Shown: piece by piece, positions 9,574 through 18,532 of the stretch | Layout: every line of letters starts with the position of its first letter | Position numbering within the stretch: position 1 is the first letter of the stretch | Assembly (NCBI GenBank): GCA_002717515.1 | Contig: PBEC01000025.1 | Span: forward strand, 62,001 to 126,000 | Direction of reading: 5' to 3' | Source: Flavobacteriales bacterium | GTDB taxonomy: Bacteria > Bacteroidota > Bacteroidia > Flavobacteriales_C > GCA-002722245 | Length of the DNA stretch: 64,000 nt | Position numbers and translations under genes: made by a program | The notes under the pieces: model-generated | The model's input: only the letters and a program-made list of their open reading frames with translations | Database searches by the model: none | Told to the model about the DNA's origin: nothing

Positions 9574-9602
9574 AAGCCGTTTGATTTTCAAACGGCTTTT
9601 TT
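9574..9602 (+). terminator. Rho-independent terminator after rplS
   Basis: A perfect stem AAGCCGTTTGA / TCAAACGGCTT with a three-base loop is followed by six T. It ends the rplS transcript. Confidence 0.9.
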
Positions 9603-9614
9603 ATTTTCAACCCA

Positions 9615-9644
9615 TTGAGTAGAAAAGTTTATTGCTTACTTTTA
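9615..9644 (+). promoter_or_regulatory. Promoter candidate abutting the 9649 GTG start
   Basis: TTG at 9615-9617, a 19-base spacer and TACTTTTA at 9637-9644 (one mismatch to TAnnTTTG). Only four bases separate the box from the GTG start, so the transcript may begin at or within the start codon (leaderless). Confidence 0.5.
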
Positions 9645-9648
9645 CTCA

Positions 9649-10953
9649 GTGGAGATTGTAATTCCAATATTGTATTTCTTATTTTTCTGTTGGGGAGTTT
9701 ATCGTTGGAATTTTTTCAATTTACAAGGTCTCTCAAGAAGATTCCTTGTGACCGCCTTTGTTGTTAAAGTTTTTGCAGGGGTTATTCTGACAATTGTATA
9801 CACTTTTCATTACGAAATTCGATCTGAAGCAGATACCTTCCGATATTTTGACGACAGTCTCCAACTGCATAAGGCTGCTTTTGAAAATCCTAAAGCATAC
9901 TTTAAAATGCTTTTTGGAATTGGTAATGAAAATGACTTGATGCCTTACTTGGATTCAATGAACAATTGGTTTCCCGCAGAGAGAACAACTTTTTACAACG
10001 ATAATAGAACTGTAATAAGAATAAACGCCTTTATAAGATGGTTTTCCTTTGGAAGTTATTACGTTCATTTATTAATCTTTAGTTTTTCTGCTTTTTACGG
10101 TTTAACCTTTCTATACAAAGCATTTCATAGATATTTTCCTGGAAAAAAAATATGGCTTGGATTAATTCTTTTTTTTACTCCTTCTATTGTTTTTTGGAGT
10201 TCTGGAATTTTAAAAGAAGGGCCCTTATTATTAATATTTGGAATCACACTTAATGTTTTGAATAAAATTTTTACGAAGCGAGCATATTGGCAGCATTTCG
10301 TTTTACTAATTTTTTGTTTCTTCTTTCTCTTTCACCTCAAATTTTATGTAGGTCTTTTATTAATTCCTGCAACAACAGGATACCTCTGGATAATCAACCC
10401 TAAAGGACCTCACCCAATACTTAAGTCCATTTTAAACTTTATAGGTTACTATGGATTTGCCGTTTTTTGGCACGTTTATAGTTGGAACTGGAGTTTATTT
10501 ACTGTGCTGAAATGGAAAAGACAGGATTTTTTGGGATTAGCAAAATCCATGAATGCAAAGAGTGTTATTGAAACAGGAAATCTTGAGGATAATCCCATAA
10601 GTTTTTTACAACATTTTCCAACAGGATTAATAAATGCAATTACACGCCCTTTACCTTGGGATATATATTCAATTGTTCTTTTACCTAATGTTATTGAGAA
10701 CTTTTTAATTTTATTATTCATATCCACTTGTATCTTCCTTGGAAAAAGAAAAAATTTTCAATCAATAGGATATTTTTTTCTTATGTATGCCATAGCATTA
10801 CTTACCATTATCGGAATGGTAACGCCAATAATGGGAAGCTTAGTAAGGTATAAAATACCTGCTATACCATTTCTTTTAATGTTTTTCCTTTTGTTCATGG
10901 AGAAAGAAAAAGGTCAGAAAATAATCTTTTGGTTCAATAAAAGGTCAGCATAA
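9649..10953 (+). CDS. Polytopic membrane protein of unknown function
   Basis: This 434-residue protein has about nine or ten hydrophobic segments, beginning at residue 1 (EIVIPILYFLFFCWGVY) and ending around 420, with a polar extracytoplasmic-type stretch at about 60-125 that carries acidic and aromatic residues. The overall shape recalls GT-C glycosyltransferases or polysaccharide/wzy-type membrane proteins, and a F-x-P-S-I-V-F-W-S-S-G-I-L-K-E motif at about 176-190 is reminiscent of that group, but I do not recognise a definite family. The start is GTG, with no in-frame ATG before the first membrane segment. It is followed after 14 bases by a CAP-domain gene, suggesting an envelope-related operon. 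Confidence 0.75.
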   Translation: MEIVIPILYFLFFCWGVYRWNFFNLQGLSRRFLVTAFVVKVFAGVILTIVYTFHYEIRSEADTFRYFDDSLQLHKAAFENPKAYFKMLFGIGNENDLMPYLDSMNNWFPAERTTFYNDNRTVIRINAFIRWFSFGSYYVHLLIFSFSAFYGLTFLYKAFHRYFPGKKIWLGLILFFTPSIVFWSSGILKEGPLLLIFGITLNVLNKIFTKRAYWQHFVLLIFCFFFLFHLKFYVGLLLIPATTGYLWIINPKGPHPILKSILNFIGYYGFAVFWHVYSWNWSLFTVLKWKRQDFLGLAKSMNAKSVIETGNLEDNPISFLQHFPTGLINAITRPLPWDIYSIVLLPNVIENFLILLFISTCIFLGKRKNFQSIGYFFLMYAIALLTIIGMVTPIMGSLVRYKIPAIPFLLMFFLLFMEKEKGQKIIFWFNKRSA

Positions 10954-10967
10954 TCCGTTAAGGGTTT

Positions 10968-11579
10968 ATGAATCCATTTATAATTGGTTTTATTGCTTTA
11001 AGTTGTTGGTTTGACTGGACAGTTAAAGAAAAAGAAACAGCAAAAGTAAATTGCGATTTTTCACTAATGTCCTCCAAAGAAAAAAAAATTCTTTATTATA
11101 TAAATTTGGCTCGAATAAACCCTGAAAAATTCGAAACAGAGATACTTACCCCCTTTTTAGAGAAAAACAAAAAGTACTCAAAAAAATACGTTAATTCTTT
11201 ACGAAAAGACTTAAAACAAAATGGAAAAACACACCCTTTAAGGTACACAGACGAACTATTCAAATTCGCAAAACACCACGCTAAAACCACCGGTAAAAAA
11301 GGTAAAACCGGACATAATTCGGTATCCTTTAAAGGATATAAAACAAGAACCAAAAAATTACTCAAAAACTATTCAATTGTTGGAGAAAATATATATTATG
11401 GAAAAAAAAGCCCAAAAGAAATTGTACTTGAGCTGCTTATAGATGACGGCATTAAAGGGGTTGGCCATCGCAAAAACATCTTAAGCAATCAATACAAATA
11501 TGCCTCTGTATCCATACAACCGCATAAAAAATATACATTCAATACTGTTATAGAGTTTGGGGGAGCTCTTAATCAATGA
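10968..11579 (+). CDS. Secreted CAP-domain (SCP/PR-1-like) protein
   Basis: The 203-residue product has a short N-terminal hydrophobic export signal and then a CAP superfamily domain (about 35-200). The expected cavity residues are visible: His104 in AKHHA, Glu140 in V-G-E-N-I, and His167 in G-H-R-K-N-I-L, with GHNS at 115-118. Bacterial CAP proteins are extracytoplasmic and mostly of unknown activity; some are linked to cell-wall or lipid binding. The N-terminal third is Lys-rich. The stop overlaps the start of the next gene by four bases (ATGA), so the pair with the downstream murein endopeptidase is translationally coupled, hinting at a joint role in the wall. Confidence 0.85.
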   Translation: MNPFIIGFIALSCWFDWTVKEKETAKVNCDFSLMSSKEKKILYYINLARINPEKFETEILTPFLEKNKKYSKKYVNSLRKDLKQNGKTHPLRYTDELFKFAKHHAKTTGKKGKTGHNSVSFKGYKTRTKKLLKNYSIVGENIYYGKKSPKEIVLELLIDDGIKGVGHRKNILSNQYKYASVSIQPHKKYTFNTVIEFGGALNQ

Positions 11580-12280
11580 AAATCACAACACAAATTTTAC
11601 TTTTCATTTTCCTGATGGGTTGTTCACCAACAAATCCCAAAGGTAAAGGTATTAGCACCTCAAAAGGAACTGTTAAAAATGGAGAACTGATTAATGGAAG
11701 AAGATTCCCAAAAAAAGGAAGTAACTACAAATACTTTTCAAAAATCACCTACTTTCTAAAAAATAGAGCTTGGGTAAATGCTAAGGTATTAGATATTGCA
11801 ATTGAAGCCTACAAAGAATGTGAAATAACAATGCCTGAAAGAAAGTTTTTATTAATGGAATGTTCTCATAAAAAAGGAGGTAAAATGTGGCCACACAGAA
11901 CCCACCAGAACGGAACTTCCATTGACTTCGCTTCACCTCTAAAAAAAAATGAAAAGCCTTATCATGGAGACCAGTGGAAAGGCATTTTTCATTATGCAAT
12001 GAATTTCGACAGCTTTGGAAGATACAAAAGAAATAAGAAAATTTCAATAGATTTTGAAGCAATGGCGAAACATATTTTAGCACTTGACAAAGCTGCAAAA
12101 AAGCGCAATATGTACGTAAAAAAAGTTTTACTAAAAATCAATTTAAAAGATGACTTTTTTAAAACTCAATCAGGAAAAAAAGTCAAAGCCAAAGGAATCT
12201 ATTTTGCAAAATACCTACCAAAATTGATTGACAATGCTCACGACGACCACTATCATATTGATTTTGCATTCAAAAAATGA
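11576..12280 (+). CDS. Lipoprotein, MepA-like penicillin-insensitive murein endopeptidase
   Basis: The 234-residue product starts with a lipoprotein signal peptide (L-M-G-C, Cys16). Zinc-site motifs of the LAS peptidase group (MepA/M74, M15) are present: His110-(x6)-Asp117 in HRTHQNGTSIDF and His225-x-His227 in DDHYHIDF. MepA cleaves D-Ala-mDAP crosslinks in peptidoglycan, and the PHRTHQNGTSIDF segment resembles the MepA signature. The protein is therefore probably an outer-membrane-anchored, periplasm-facing cell-wall hydrolase. It overlaps the CAP gene upstream by four bases and its stop directly abuts the stop of the convergent helicase gene, with no intergenic bases. Confidence 0.82.
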   Translation: MKITTQILLFIFLMGCSPTNPKGKGISTSKGTVKNGELINGRRFPKKGSNYKYFSKITYFLKNRAWVNAKVLDIAIEAYKECEITMPERKFLLMECSHKKGGKMWPHRTHQNGTSIDFASPLKKNEKPYHGDQWKGIFHYAMNFDSFGRYKRNKKISIDFEAMAKHILALDKAAKKRNMYVKKVLLKINLKDDFFKTQSGKKVKAKGIYFAKYLPKLIDNAHDDHYHIDFAFKK

Positions 12281-13687
12281 TTAGAAAAAAAACTTTTCAT
12301 TAAAGTTGGTAAGATATAATTTATTCACTGCTCTCGTAATCCCCGTATATAACCATCTTAAATACTCTTTGTTAATCATTTCATCAGTTAGGTAACCTTG
12401 GTCAACAAAAACATTTTTCCATTGTCCCCCCTGAGATTTATGACATGTTATTGCATATCCAAATTTTACTTGTAATGCATTATAATATGGGTTTTCTTTT
12501 ACTGCTTTTTGACGCTTTTTCTTGTCTTTTATTTCTGAATAACTACCCCAAATTGCTTCATATAATTTTTGATTATCTCCTATACTTAAACTAGAAGACT
12601 CACTGGTAAGGGTATTCAGTATAATCTTAACATCAAACTCTATATTCTTTTTAGAATCTAATAATCGTATTGAAGCATTTGCGAACCGATATCCAAATTT
12701 ATCCTCATAATCAATTAGTCGCATCAACTCAATCATATCACCATTTGCTATGAATTCTAAATCTTCTTCCATCTTTAGCCAATAATAATTATTCCTAACT
12801 ACCATGAGCATTTCTCCAGCATTGAGCTCATCTTCCTGAAACAAAACATTGTATTTAATATACTTATTAAAATTATTAGCTTGCTTATTGCTTCGGCATA
12901 CAACAATAGTATTCTCTATACCATCCTTACTGTAACAGGATGAAATTTCTTCTTCAATGTCGTAACCATTTAACCTTTTGACATCTGCAAACCCATTTAA
13001 ATTAAATTTTGGCGGAAACGAATCGCTACGTTGCAAAACATTTCTCAATAAAGTAGCGTTGTGTAAAATACCAGATTCCTCGGACTGTCGGGTTACTTGA
13101 TTCAATTCAATTTCACCCACTTGAATAGGAAACCGGGCTGACAAATAATCGACATTCAATGCGGGACTTTCAGAACTCCCAACTGGAGGGAGCTGCGCAG
13201 TATCACCAATAAGTATCAACCTACAATTTTTTCCAGAGTATACATAATCAATCAAATCATCCAGGAGAGTTCTTTTTTTCGAAACGAAAGAACCTCCCAT
13301 CCCTCCACAATCACTAATCATTGAAGCCTCATCAACAATAAAAATAGTATCCGTACACTTATTTTTTTGAATTGTAAACAAAATTTTACCGTCAACATAT
13401 GCATGAAAATATATTTGTTTATGAAGAGTCAAGGCTAATTTATTAGAATAGCCGCTGAGTACCTTAGCAGCTCTTCCAGTTGGTGCTGACAAAACAGACT
13501 TTAAACCTATTTTTGGCAACCAGTTAATATACGTTGAAATTAAAGTTGTTTTTCCTGTTCCTGCGTATCCTTTGAGAATAAAGAGTGCAGATTTTTCAGA
13601 ATAAAAAGTAAACCTCGACAAACGATGCATTGCCTTCTCCTGAATTGAAGTAGGTTCAAAAGGAAAAATATCTTTTAAAGATTGCAT
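12281..13687 (-). CDS. SF1 RecD-like ATP-dependent DNA helicase
   Basis: The 468-residue product is a small superfamily 1B helicase of the RecD2/Dda type that lacks the long N-terminal domain of RecD2. Motifs visible: Walker A G-Y-A-G-T-G-K-T-T at 40-48, motif Ia A-P-T-G-R-A-A at 69-75, Walker B V-D-E-A-S at 118-122, motif III L-I-G-D-T-A-Q-L-P-P-V-G near 162-173, and C-terminal T-C-H-K-S-Q-G-G-Q-W and Y-T-G-I-T-R-A motifs. It should translocate 5'-3' on single-stranded DNA in repair or replication. Such stand-alone versions are widespread in Bacteroidota as 'AAA family ATPase'. A TAAATTTA box lies four bases upstream of the ATG. Confidence 0.9.
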   Translation of the reverse strand: MQSLKDIFPFEPTSIQEKAMHRLSRFTFYSEKSALFILKGYAGTGKTTLISTYINWLPKIGLKSVLSAPTGRAAKVLSGYSNKLALTLHKQIYFHAYVDGKILFTIQKNKCTDTIFIVDEASMISDCGGMGGSFVSKKRTLLDDLIDYVYSGKNCRLILIGDTAQLPPVGSSESPALNVDYLSARFPIQVGEIELNQVTRQSEESGILHNATLLRNVLQRSDSFPPKFNLNGFADVKRLNGYDIEEEISSCYSKDGIENTIVVCRSNKQANNFNKYIKYNVLFQEDELNAGEMLMVVRNNYYWLKMEEDLEFIANGDMIELMRLIDYEDKFGYRFANASIRLLDSKKNIEFDVKIILNTLTSESSSLSIGDNQKLYEAIWGSYSEIKDKKKRQKAVKENPYYNALQVKFGYAITCHKSQGGQWKNVFVDQGYLTDEMINKEYLRWLYTGITRAVNKLYLTNFNEKFFF

Positions 13688-13691
13688 AAGA

Positions 13692-13699
13692 TAAATTTA
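13692..13699 (-). promoter_or_regulatory. Weak -7 box candidate for the RecD-like helicase
   Basis: TAAATTTA (one mismatch to TAnnTTTG) ends four bases before the ATG at 13687; I see no good TTG partner at the usual distance, so support is weak. Confidence 0.25.
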
Positions 13700-13843
13700 C
13701 GGTTTAATAAAAGATCTTGATAAAATGTATAAAAACAAAGGAGTTCAGAGTTTGTGTTAATTTAATATTAAACTTTAAAAAACCCATTATCCTACTATTA
13801 ATAAGTTGTAATTTAGGGTCGTGAACTAAAATTAACACCTGAC

Positions 13844-15088
13844 ATGGAAACTGGTTCTGTCTTTAAACCAATCATATATTCATTAATTGGTATTTTGGGA
13901 TTAACTGTTATAGTCACTCCCTACTTTAGCTACGACGAGGCTTACTTTGTTAATGACGACTATTACATTACAATGGTTGATTCAATTGAAGTTGGATACG
14001 AACCATATGTCGAAGGCTTGGTAATTGCAGAAAGAAGCTATTTAGCTTCATTAAAAAAGAAAGAATTTTACGTCTCTTTAAAATCCATATCAGATAGCCT
14101 TCAAGTAGAATTAAATACGTCCATAGCAAGAAAAGATACTGTGAGACAAAACCGAACGAATAACGCTATTCGTGCTTTGGAAAACAGAACCTTTATCGAA
14201 AATGAAAAAATAGCCAACAAATTTGCTCTAAAAAACATGCCGAAAAAGGAATTGGAGGCCAAATTAAATTCAATTAAAGACACCTTATCTATGGAAGATT
14301 ATATTGTAATTGTGGCTAATCAAATAAGAAACCCAAATCAATTAAGTACAATTCCAAGTATTAACAAAAAGGAACTCAGTATTAAAAAAGTAAACCTTCA
14401 AGATAAAAGTGGTTACCTCTTGTTTGGCGTAATTCTGCTGGGGCTTGTTTTATTTATGGTTTTAATGGATAAAAAGATTATTCCATTGCACCTACCAATA
14501 TACAAATACGGCATTCGAGTTGTTCTTGCTACAATTACTGGTTTTATAGGTATTCGAGTTTACTTTACACTAGCAAACGATATTAAATTTGAAAAAACTT
14601 ACAAAGCCAGAGAAAAAATTGTTCAAAAAAAATTGATGCAAATCAAAAATCTTCAAGTAGAATATTTGAGTGCAAAAGAAAATTATGCAAGTTCGTGGGA
14701 TTCATTGGTTCATTTTGCAAAAAACGACTCTGCCCAAATTATCAGGTACCTTGTAGACAAAAACGATACAGCTGCAGTAAACACAGCTTTAAGAAACGAT
14801 CAGCCTATTAAGGATACCGCATACATTCCAATCGACGAAAAAGTTTTTGGTGAAAAGCACAAAATAAATATCGATTCAATCAGTTATATCCCATTCACTA
14901 AAAAACAATTTCTATTAAAAACAAACAAAACTAAAAATGTCAACAACAGAGATGTTTTTTATATTGAAGTAAAGACCAAAAAGAAAACCTTTGTTGATAT
15001 GTTAAAAATTTATCCTGAAAATTTTGATGAAGAAAACTTCATTAAGTTTGGTAGTTTGACAGAGCCAACAACAGAGGGAAACTGGTAG
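13844..15088 (+). CDS. Membrane protein of unknown function (3 TM segments)
   Basis: I do not recognise a family for this 414-residue protein. It has one membrane segment at about 10-28, a polar, partly helical region at about 30-185, two close membrane segments at about 189-206 and 222-243, and a soluble C-terminal half with a charged helix (about 247-285) and a beta-rich end. The layout suggests an inner-membrane protein with two extramembrane domains. It lies eight bases upstream of DUF3822, so it probably heads the operon DUF3822-rsmD-coaD, but a functional link is only inferred from that position. Confidence 0.75.
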   Translation: METGSVFKPIIYSLIGILGLTVIVTPYFSYDEAYFVNDDYYITMVDSIEVGYEPYVEGLVIAERSYLASLKKKEFYVSLKSISDSLQVELNTSIARKDTVRQNRTNNAIRALENRTFIENEKIANKFALKNMPKKELEAKLNSIKDTLSMEDYIVIVANQIRNPNQLSTIPSINKKELSIKKVNLQDKSGYLLFGVILLGLVLFMVLMDKKIIPLHLPIYKYGIRVVLATITGFIGIRVYFTLANDIKFEKTYKAREKIVQKKLMQIKNLQVEYLSAKENYASSWDSLVHFAKNDSAQIIRYLVDKNDTAAVNTALRNDQPIKDTAYIPIDEKVFGEKHKINIDSISYIPFTKKQFLLKTNKTKNVNNRDVFYIEVKTKKKTFVDMLKIYPENFDEENFIKFGSLTEPTTEGNW

Positions 15089-15096
15089 AAATCGAT

Positions 15097-15948
15097 ATGA
15101 GGGTACATATTGATAAAACATTCGATAAAAGACTTTTAAGCAGATACGATTTGAGCTTAAAAATTGGTAATGATTTAGCAATAGCCAATGTTTCCAAAAC
15201 AAAATCAAACATTCATATCGCATTAGCCGAAATACCCTTCGAAAAAAGAGAAATCGAAACAGTATTTGACACGGCAAACTTTATCCAGGCATTAAAAGCC
15301 TGCCCTTTCAAAATATCCAAACAATATGAAAAGGTATTTATCTCAATTTCTAACACTTTGTTTTCTGTTGTTCCAAAAGCTCTTTTTGATATAAAATCAA
15401 AGCACTTATACGTTAAGCTCAACTCTAACACTAAAGAATCTTATGATTTTAAATTTCAAATTCTTGAAAAGGAAGGAATTGTAATTTGCTTCGCTTTACC
15501 GAAAAAACTGAACCTTTGGATTCAGAAAGTTTTTCCATCCGCTAAGATAACTCATGAACTTCATGTTGTTATTCAATCCGTCTTAAGAGACTTTTATTCT
15601 TTATCTGAAGACAGAGTGATAATCAACTTAAATAAAGAATATTTCGATATTATTTTTCTAACCAAAGGGAAGCTAAAGTTTGTCAATTCTTTTATTTTCT
15701 CAGAAAAAGAAGACCTACTCTATTACATCCTATTTGTTTTTGAACAACTTGATATTAACCCAAATTTAATTGAAGTATTTTTAATTGGAAATATAAAAAA
15801 AGGTGGAGAGGAACATCAACTTTTATTTCAGTACATTAAAAATTTACATTTTGGTTACAGAAACAAAAACATAAAAACTTCTGGAAGCTTAAACGATGTA
15901 CCTAATCATGATTTTTACACTGTATTTAATCAAAAATTGTGCGTATAG
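15097..15948 (+). CDS. DUF3822 family protein (actin-like fold expected)
   Basis: The 283-residue protein fits DUF3822 in size, composition and position: in Bacteroidota this family is nearly always found directly before rsmD. From memory, a Bacteroides member solved by structural genomics has an actin-like ATPase fold; sequence here shows only alternating beta strands and helices such as L-A-I-A-N-V-S near 26-32 and E-V-F-L-I-G-N near 226-232, without a recognisable phosphate loop. It overlaps rsmD by ten bases, so the two are translationally coupled. Role unknown. Confidence 0.8.
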   Translation: MRVHIDKTFDKRLLSRYDLSLKIGNDLAIANVSKTKSNIHIALAEIPFEKREIETVFDTANFIQALKACPFKISKQYEKVFISISNTLFSVVPKALFDIKSKHLYVKLNSNTKESYDFKFQILEKEGIVICFALPKKLNLWIQKVFPSAKITHELHVVIQSVLRDFYSLSEDRVIINLNKEYFDIIFLTKGKLKFVNSFIFSEKEDLLYYILFVFEQLDINPNLIEVFLIGNIKKGGEEHQLLFQYIKNLHFGYRNKNIKTSGSLNDVPNHDFYTVFNQKLCV

Positions 15949-16469
15949 TAAGCGGAAAATACAAAGGTAGAAAACTATTCCCTCCAAAAAAACTTCCTGT
16001 TCGACCCACCACAGATTATGCTAAAGAAAGCTTATTTAATATTTTGAATAATAACTTTCATTTTGAACAACTAAATGTATTAGACTGCTTTAGCGGAACT
16101 GGAAATATTAGTTACGAATTTTTATCACGAGGCGTAAAAGCCGTAACTTCTATAGACCGTGATTTTCATTGCATATCGTACCAAAAAAAAATCAAACAAG
16201 AATTAGCTTTTGAAAATTTCCAACCAATAAAAAAAGATGTTTTTAATGCATTAAATACGATTAGAGGTTCATATAAAATAATATTCGCCGATCCTCCCTA
16301 CAATCTTGAAAACATAACTGATATTCCAAAATTAGTTTTCACAAATAAACTGCTTCATCAGGAAGGTTGGTTAATTGTTGAACATTCAAAACAAACTGTA
16401 TTCATTCATCCTAATTACCTAGAAACAAGAAAATATGGCAATGTAAATTTTTCCATATTTAAATATTAA
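15939..16469 (+). CDS. rsmD: 16S rRNA (guanine(966)-N(2))-methyltransferase
   Basis: RsmD methylates N2 of G966 in 16S rRNA using S-adenosylmethionine. The 176-residue product shows the family start R-I-V-S-G-K-Y-K-G-R-K, the R-P-T-T-D segment at 22-26, the SAM-binding motif L-D-C-F-S-G-T-G at 48-55 and the catalytic A-D-P-P-Y at 117-121. The start is GTG inside the 3' end of the DUF3822 gene; no other start gives the conserved N-terminus. Length is normal for the family. A 172-base gap with no clear features follows before coaD. Confidence 0.95.
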   Translation: MRIVSGKYKGRKLFPPKKLPVRPTTDYAKESLFNILNNNFHFEQLNVLDCFSGTGNISYEFLSRGVKAVTSIDRDFHCISYQKKIKQELAFENFQPIKKDVFNALNTIRGSYKIIFADPPYNLENITDIPKLVFTNKLLHQEGWLIVEHSKQTVFIHPNYLETRKYGNVNFSIFKY

Positions 16470-16641
16470 AAAATTTAAGACAAACCTTAAAAAAACAACA
16501 ACAAACCATTATTGCGAACAAAAGAAATTAAATTGAGTACAATGAAAAAAAAAGAGAAAACAACTGTTTCAACATTTTAATGCTCACAAAGATATTTGAC
16601 CTTTAAATAATTTTAAACTTATAAATTATAACTTGCTCAAT

Positions 16642-17121
16642 ATGTCAAAAAAAAGAATTGCTGTTTTCCCGGGCTCATTTGACCCAATAACAAAAGGACA
16701 TCAAGCCATTTTAAGAAAAGCACTCCCTTTATTTGATGAAATCATCATTGCCGTAGGTTCAAATAGTGCAAAACAAAATCTTTTCTCAATTGCTGAAAGA
16801 TTAAAACAGATTCAGAATGTATTTAAAAATGAACTTAAAGTTTCCGTAAAAAGCTTTGAAGGACTCACTGTTGACTTTTGTAAAAAACATCATTCTAACT
16901 TTATCATTCGAGGCCTTCGAGATGGAAAAGATTTTGAATATGAGAAAAGCATTGCCATTATGAATAATCAAATTGAAAAATCAGTCGAAACAGTTTTTTT
17001 TATGACAGATTCAGAATATTTAGCAATAAACAGCGTGATTATTCGTGATATTTTAAGGAATGGAGGAGACGCTTCTCAATTCTTACCAAATGAATTAAAC
17101 GATTTTCTTAAGGGTGCGTAA
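16642..17121 (+). CDS. coaD: Pantetheine-phosphate adenylyltransferase
   Basis: CoaD converts 4'-phosphopantetheine and ATP to dephospho-CoA, the penultimate step of coenzyme A synthesis. From the ATG at 16642 it is 159 residues, the same as the E. coli enzyme, with the nucleotidyl-transferase signature G-S-F-D-P-x-T-x-G-H at 11-20 and I-R-G-L-R-D-G-K-D-F-E-Y-E at 89-101. The ISSTxVR-type motif is altered to I-N-S-V-I-I-R at 129-135. An upstream TTG in frame would add three residues and is less likely. It overlaps the next gene by eight bases. Confidence 0.95.
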   Translation: MSKKRIAVFPGSFDPITKGHQAILRKALPLFDEIIIAVGSNSAKQNLFSIAERLKQIQNVFKNELKVSVKSFEGLTVDFCKKHHSNFIIRGLRDGKDFEYEKSIAIMNNQIEKSVETVFFMTDSEYLAINSVIIRDILRNGGDASQFLPNELNDFLKGA

Positions 17122-18532
17122 TTTTTTACTTCTCATATTATCAATATCTTTTTTTTGTAGTCGTGCCAATCAAACTACTTTATTGGGAAATATAAGAGGA
17201 ATTGATGGAGGCACATACATCAACTCCCCCGTTGAAGTATTAATAGTAACTGATTTTATTACCTATAAAAAGGATCGTATAACACAATCAATAACGGATG
17301 CCAACGGGAATTTTAAATTAACCTTTAATAACACAACAACAAATATCGCAATTTTAAAGCTGGGTAAGGTTGAGCGAACTTTATTCATTGAACCTGAAAA
17401 AAGTTACTACATAACAGTAAAAGCTTATTTAAAAAAACTTTCAGAATCTAAAGGATTTTTCGCAAAAGACTCAAAAAAAGCAAACATTAAAAACTCAATA
17501 AAAGGAGAGTTAAATTATATGATTGATACTCTTGATAAGTCCTGTTCTAATTTTTTGCTAAATAATCCAGCAAAAAGAAAAAATTACGACTCTATTAAAA
17601 CATTTACGGATAGCATCAAAAAAACTTATGAAGGAGAATCGCATCCGTATTTTAAACAATATTTATCCTTTAAAATTGCTGAAATGCAAATGTTTGTAAT
17701 GCGAAAGTTTAGAGATGATTTTATCAAAAATCACTTCAAACCTAACAGCAACTATGCCAATAATATCCAAAGCATGCATGTTCTAAACTCTTTTTTTTCT
17801 GGAGTTGTTAAGCATAATATTCTAAGTGACGACAAGTCACCATTTCATAAAGCTATGCTTCAAGCAAATGTTGAAAAATTGCTTATCGAAGTAAGCCCGA
17901 ACACATCAGAAAATCGAGAGCTGAACGAACTTATTCTATTGCGTGGAATACTTGAAATTTCCGAAGTCTACTACTACAGAAAGTCTCATCTTACAGCCGT
18001 ATTGGATAAGATCATCGAAACAACTTCTCATTTACTTCACAAAGAAATTGCTCAAAACATAAAGAAAAAAATAAATCACCTGGAAATAGGTATTACAGCT
18101 CCTGAATTAAGCATTCAGTATGAAGAAACAAATTTTAACTTATCCGATTACAGAGGAAAATATGTTTATTTATGCTTTTTCAGAGGTTGGGATGCCTCAT
18201 TTCAAAATGAACTTAAAATAATAGACTATTTAAGAAAACGTTATAAAGATGAATTGGCAGTTGTTTGTATTTCAACGGATATTGACATTAAAGTTTATAA
18301 AGATTTTATTTCTCAAATGAAAAATGATATTGATCACATTTATCATTATAATTTCGATTCCAAAATACTTTTGGATTATCACATTCCTGATTTCAGAATG
18401 CAAGAAACACATCAATGGCAAAAGCCTTCTAAATATTTTTTAATTGGGCCTATTGGTGACATTGTATACAATAATGCAAAATCTCCATCTAAAGGTTTTG
18501 AATACGATTTCCGCTTACTGATTGGTAAATAA
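17114..18532 (+). CDS. Exported thioredoxin-fold protein lacking the CxxC motif
   Basis: This 472-residue protein has a signal peptide (about 1-19), an N-terminal beta-rich region (20-110) like the DUF4369-type domain often fused to TlpA-like proteins, a long helical middle, and a C-terminal thioredoxin/TlpA-type domain from about 330. The domain shows A-P-E-L-S, N-L-S-D-Y-R-G-K-Y-V-Y-L and then F-F-R-G-W-D-A-S-F-Q where W-C-x-x-C is expected, so both redox cysteines are missing. It is therefore unlikely to be a disulfide reductase. The GTG start lies within the end of coaD, and its last 18 bases overlap the convergent HAD gene. Confidence 0.8.
   Translation: MRNFLLLILSISFFCSRANQTTLLGNIRGIDGGTYINSPVEVLIVTDFITYKKDRITQSITDANGNFKLTFNNTTTNIAILKLGKVERTLFIEPEKSYYITVKAYLKKLSESKGFFAKDSKKANIKNSIKGELNYMIDTLDKSCSNFLLNNPAKRKNYDSIKTFTDSIKKTYEGESHPYFKQYLSFKIAEMQMFVMRKFRDDFIKNHFKPNSNYANNIQSMHVLNSFFSGVVKHNILSDDKSPFHKAMLQANVEKLLIEVSPNTSENRELNELILLRGILEISEVYYYRKSHLTAVLDKIIETTSHLLHKEIAQNIKKKINHLEIGITAPELSIQYEETNFNLSDYRGKYVYLCFFRGWDASFQNELKIIDYLRKRYKDELAVVCISTDIDIKVYKDFISQMKNDIDHIYHYNFDSKILLDYHIPDFRMQETHQWQKPSKYFLIGPIGDIVYNNAKSPSKGFEYDFRLLIGK

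Noticed and set aside
16542-16580. Twelve-codon ORF (ATG-AAA-AAA-AAA-GAG...) between rsmD and coaD
   Set aside because: Too short to support; the 172-base gap is simply A-rich, and I see nothing else in it.
18515-18532. The 18-base 3' overlap of the thioredoxin-fold and HAD genes as a sign of a frameshift
   Set aside because: Both proteins end normally at their expected C-termini, so it is just a tight convergent pair.
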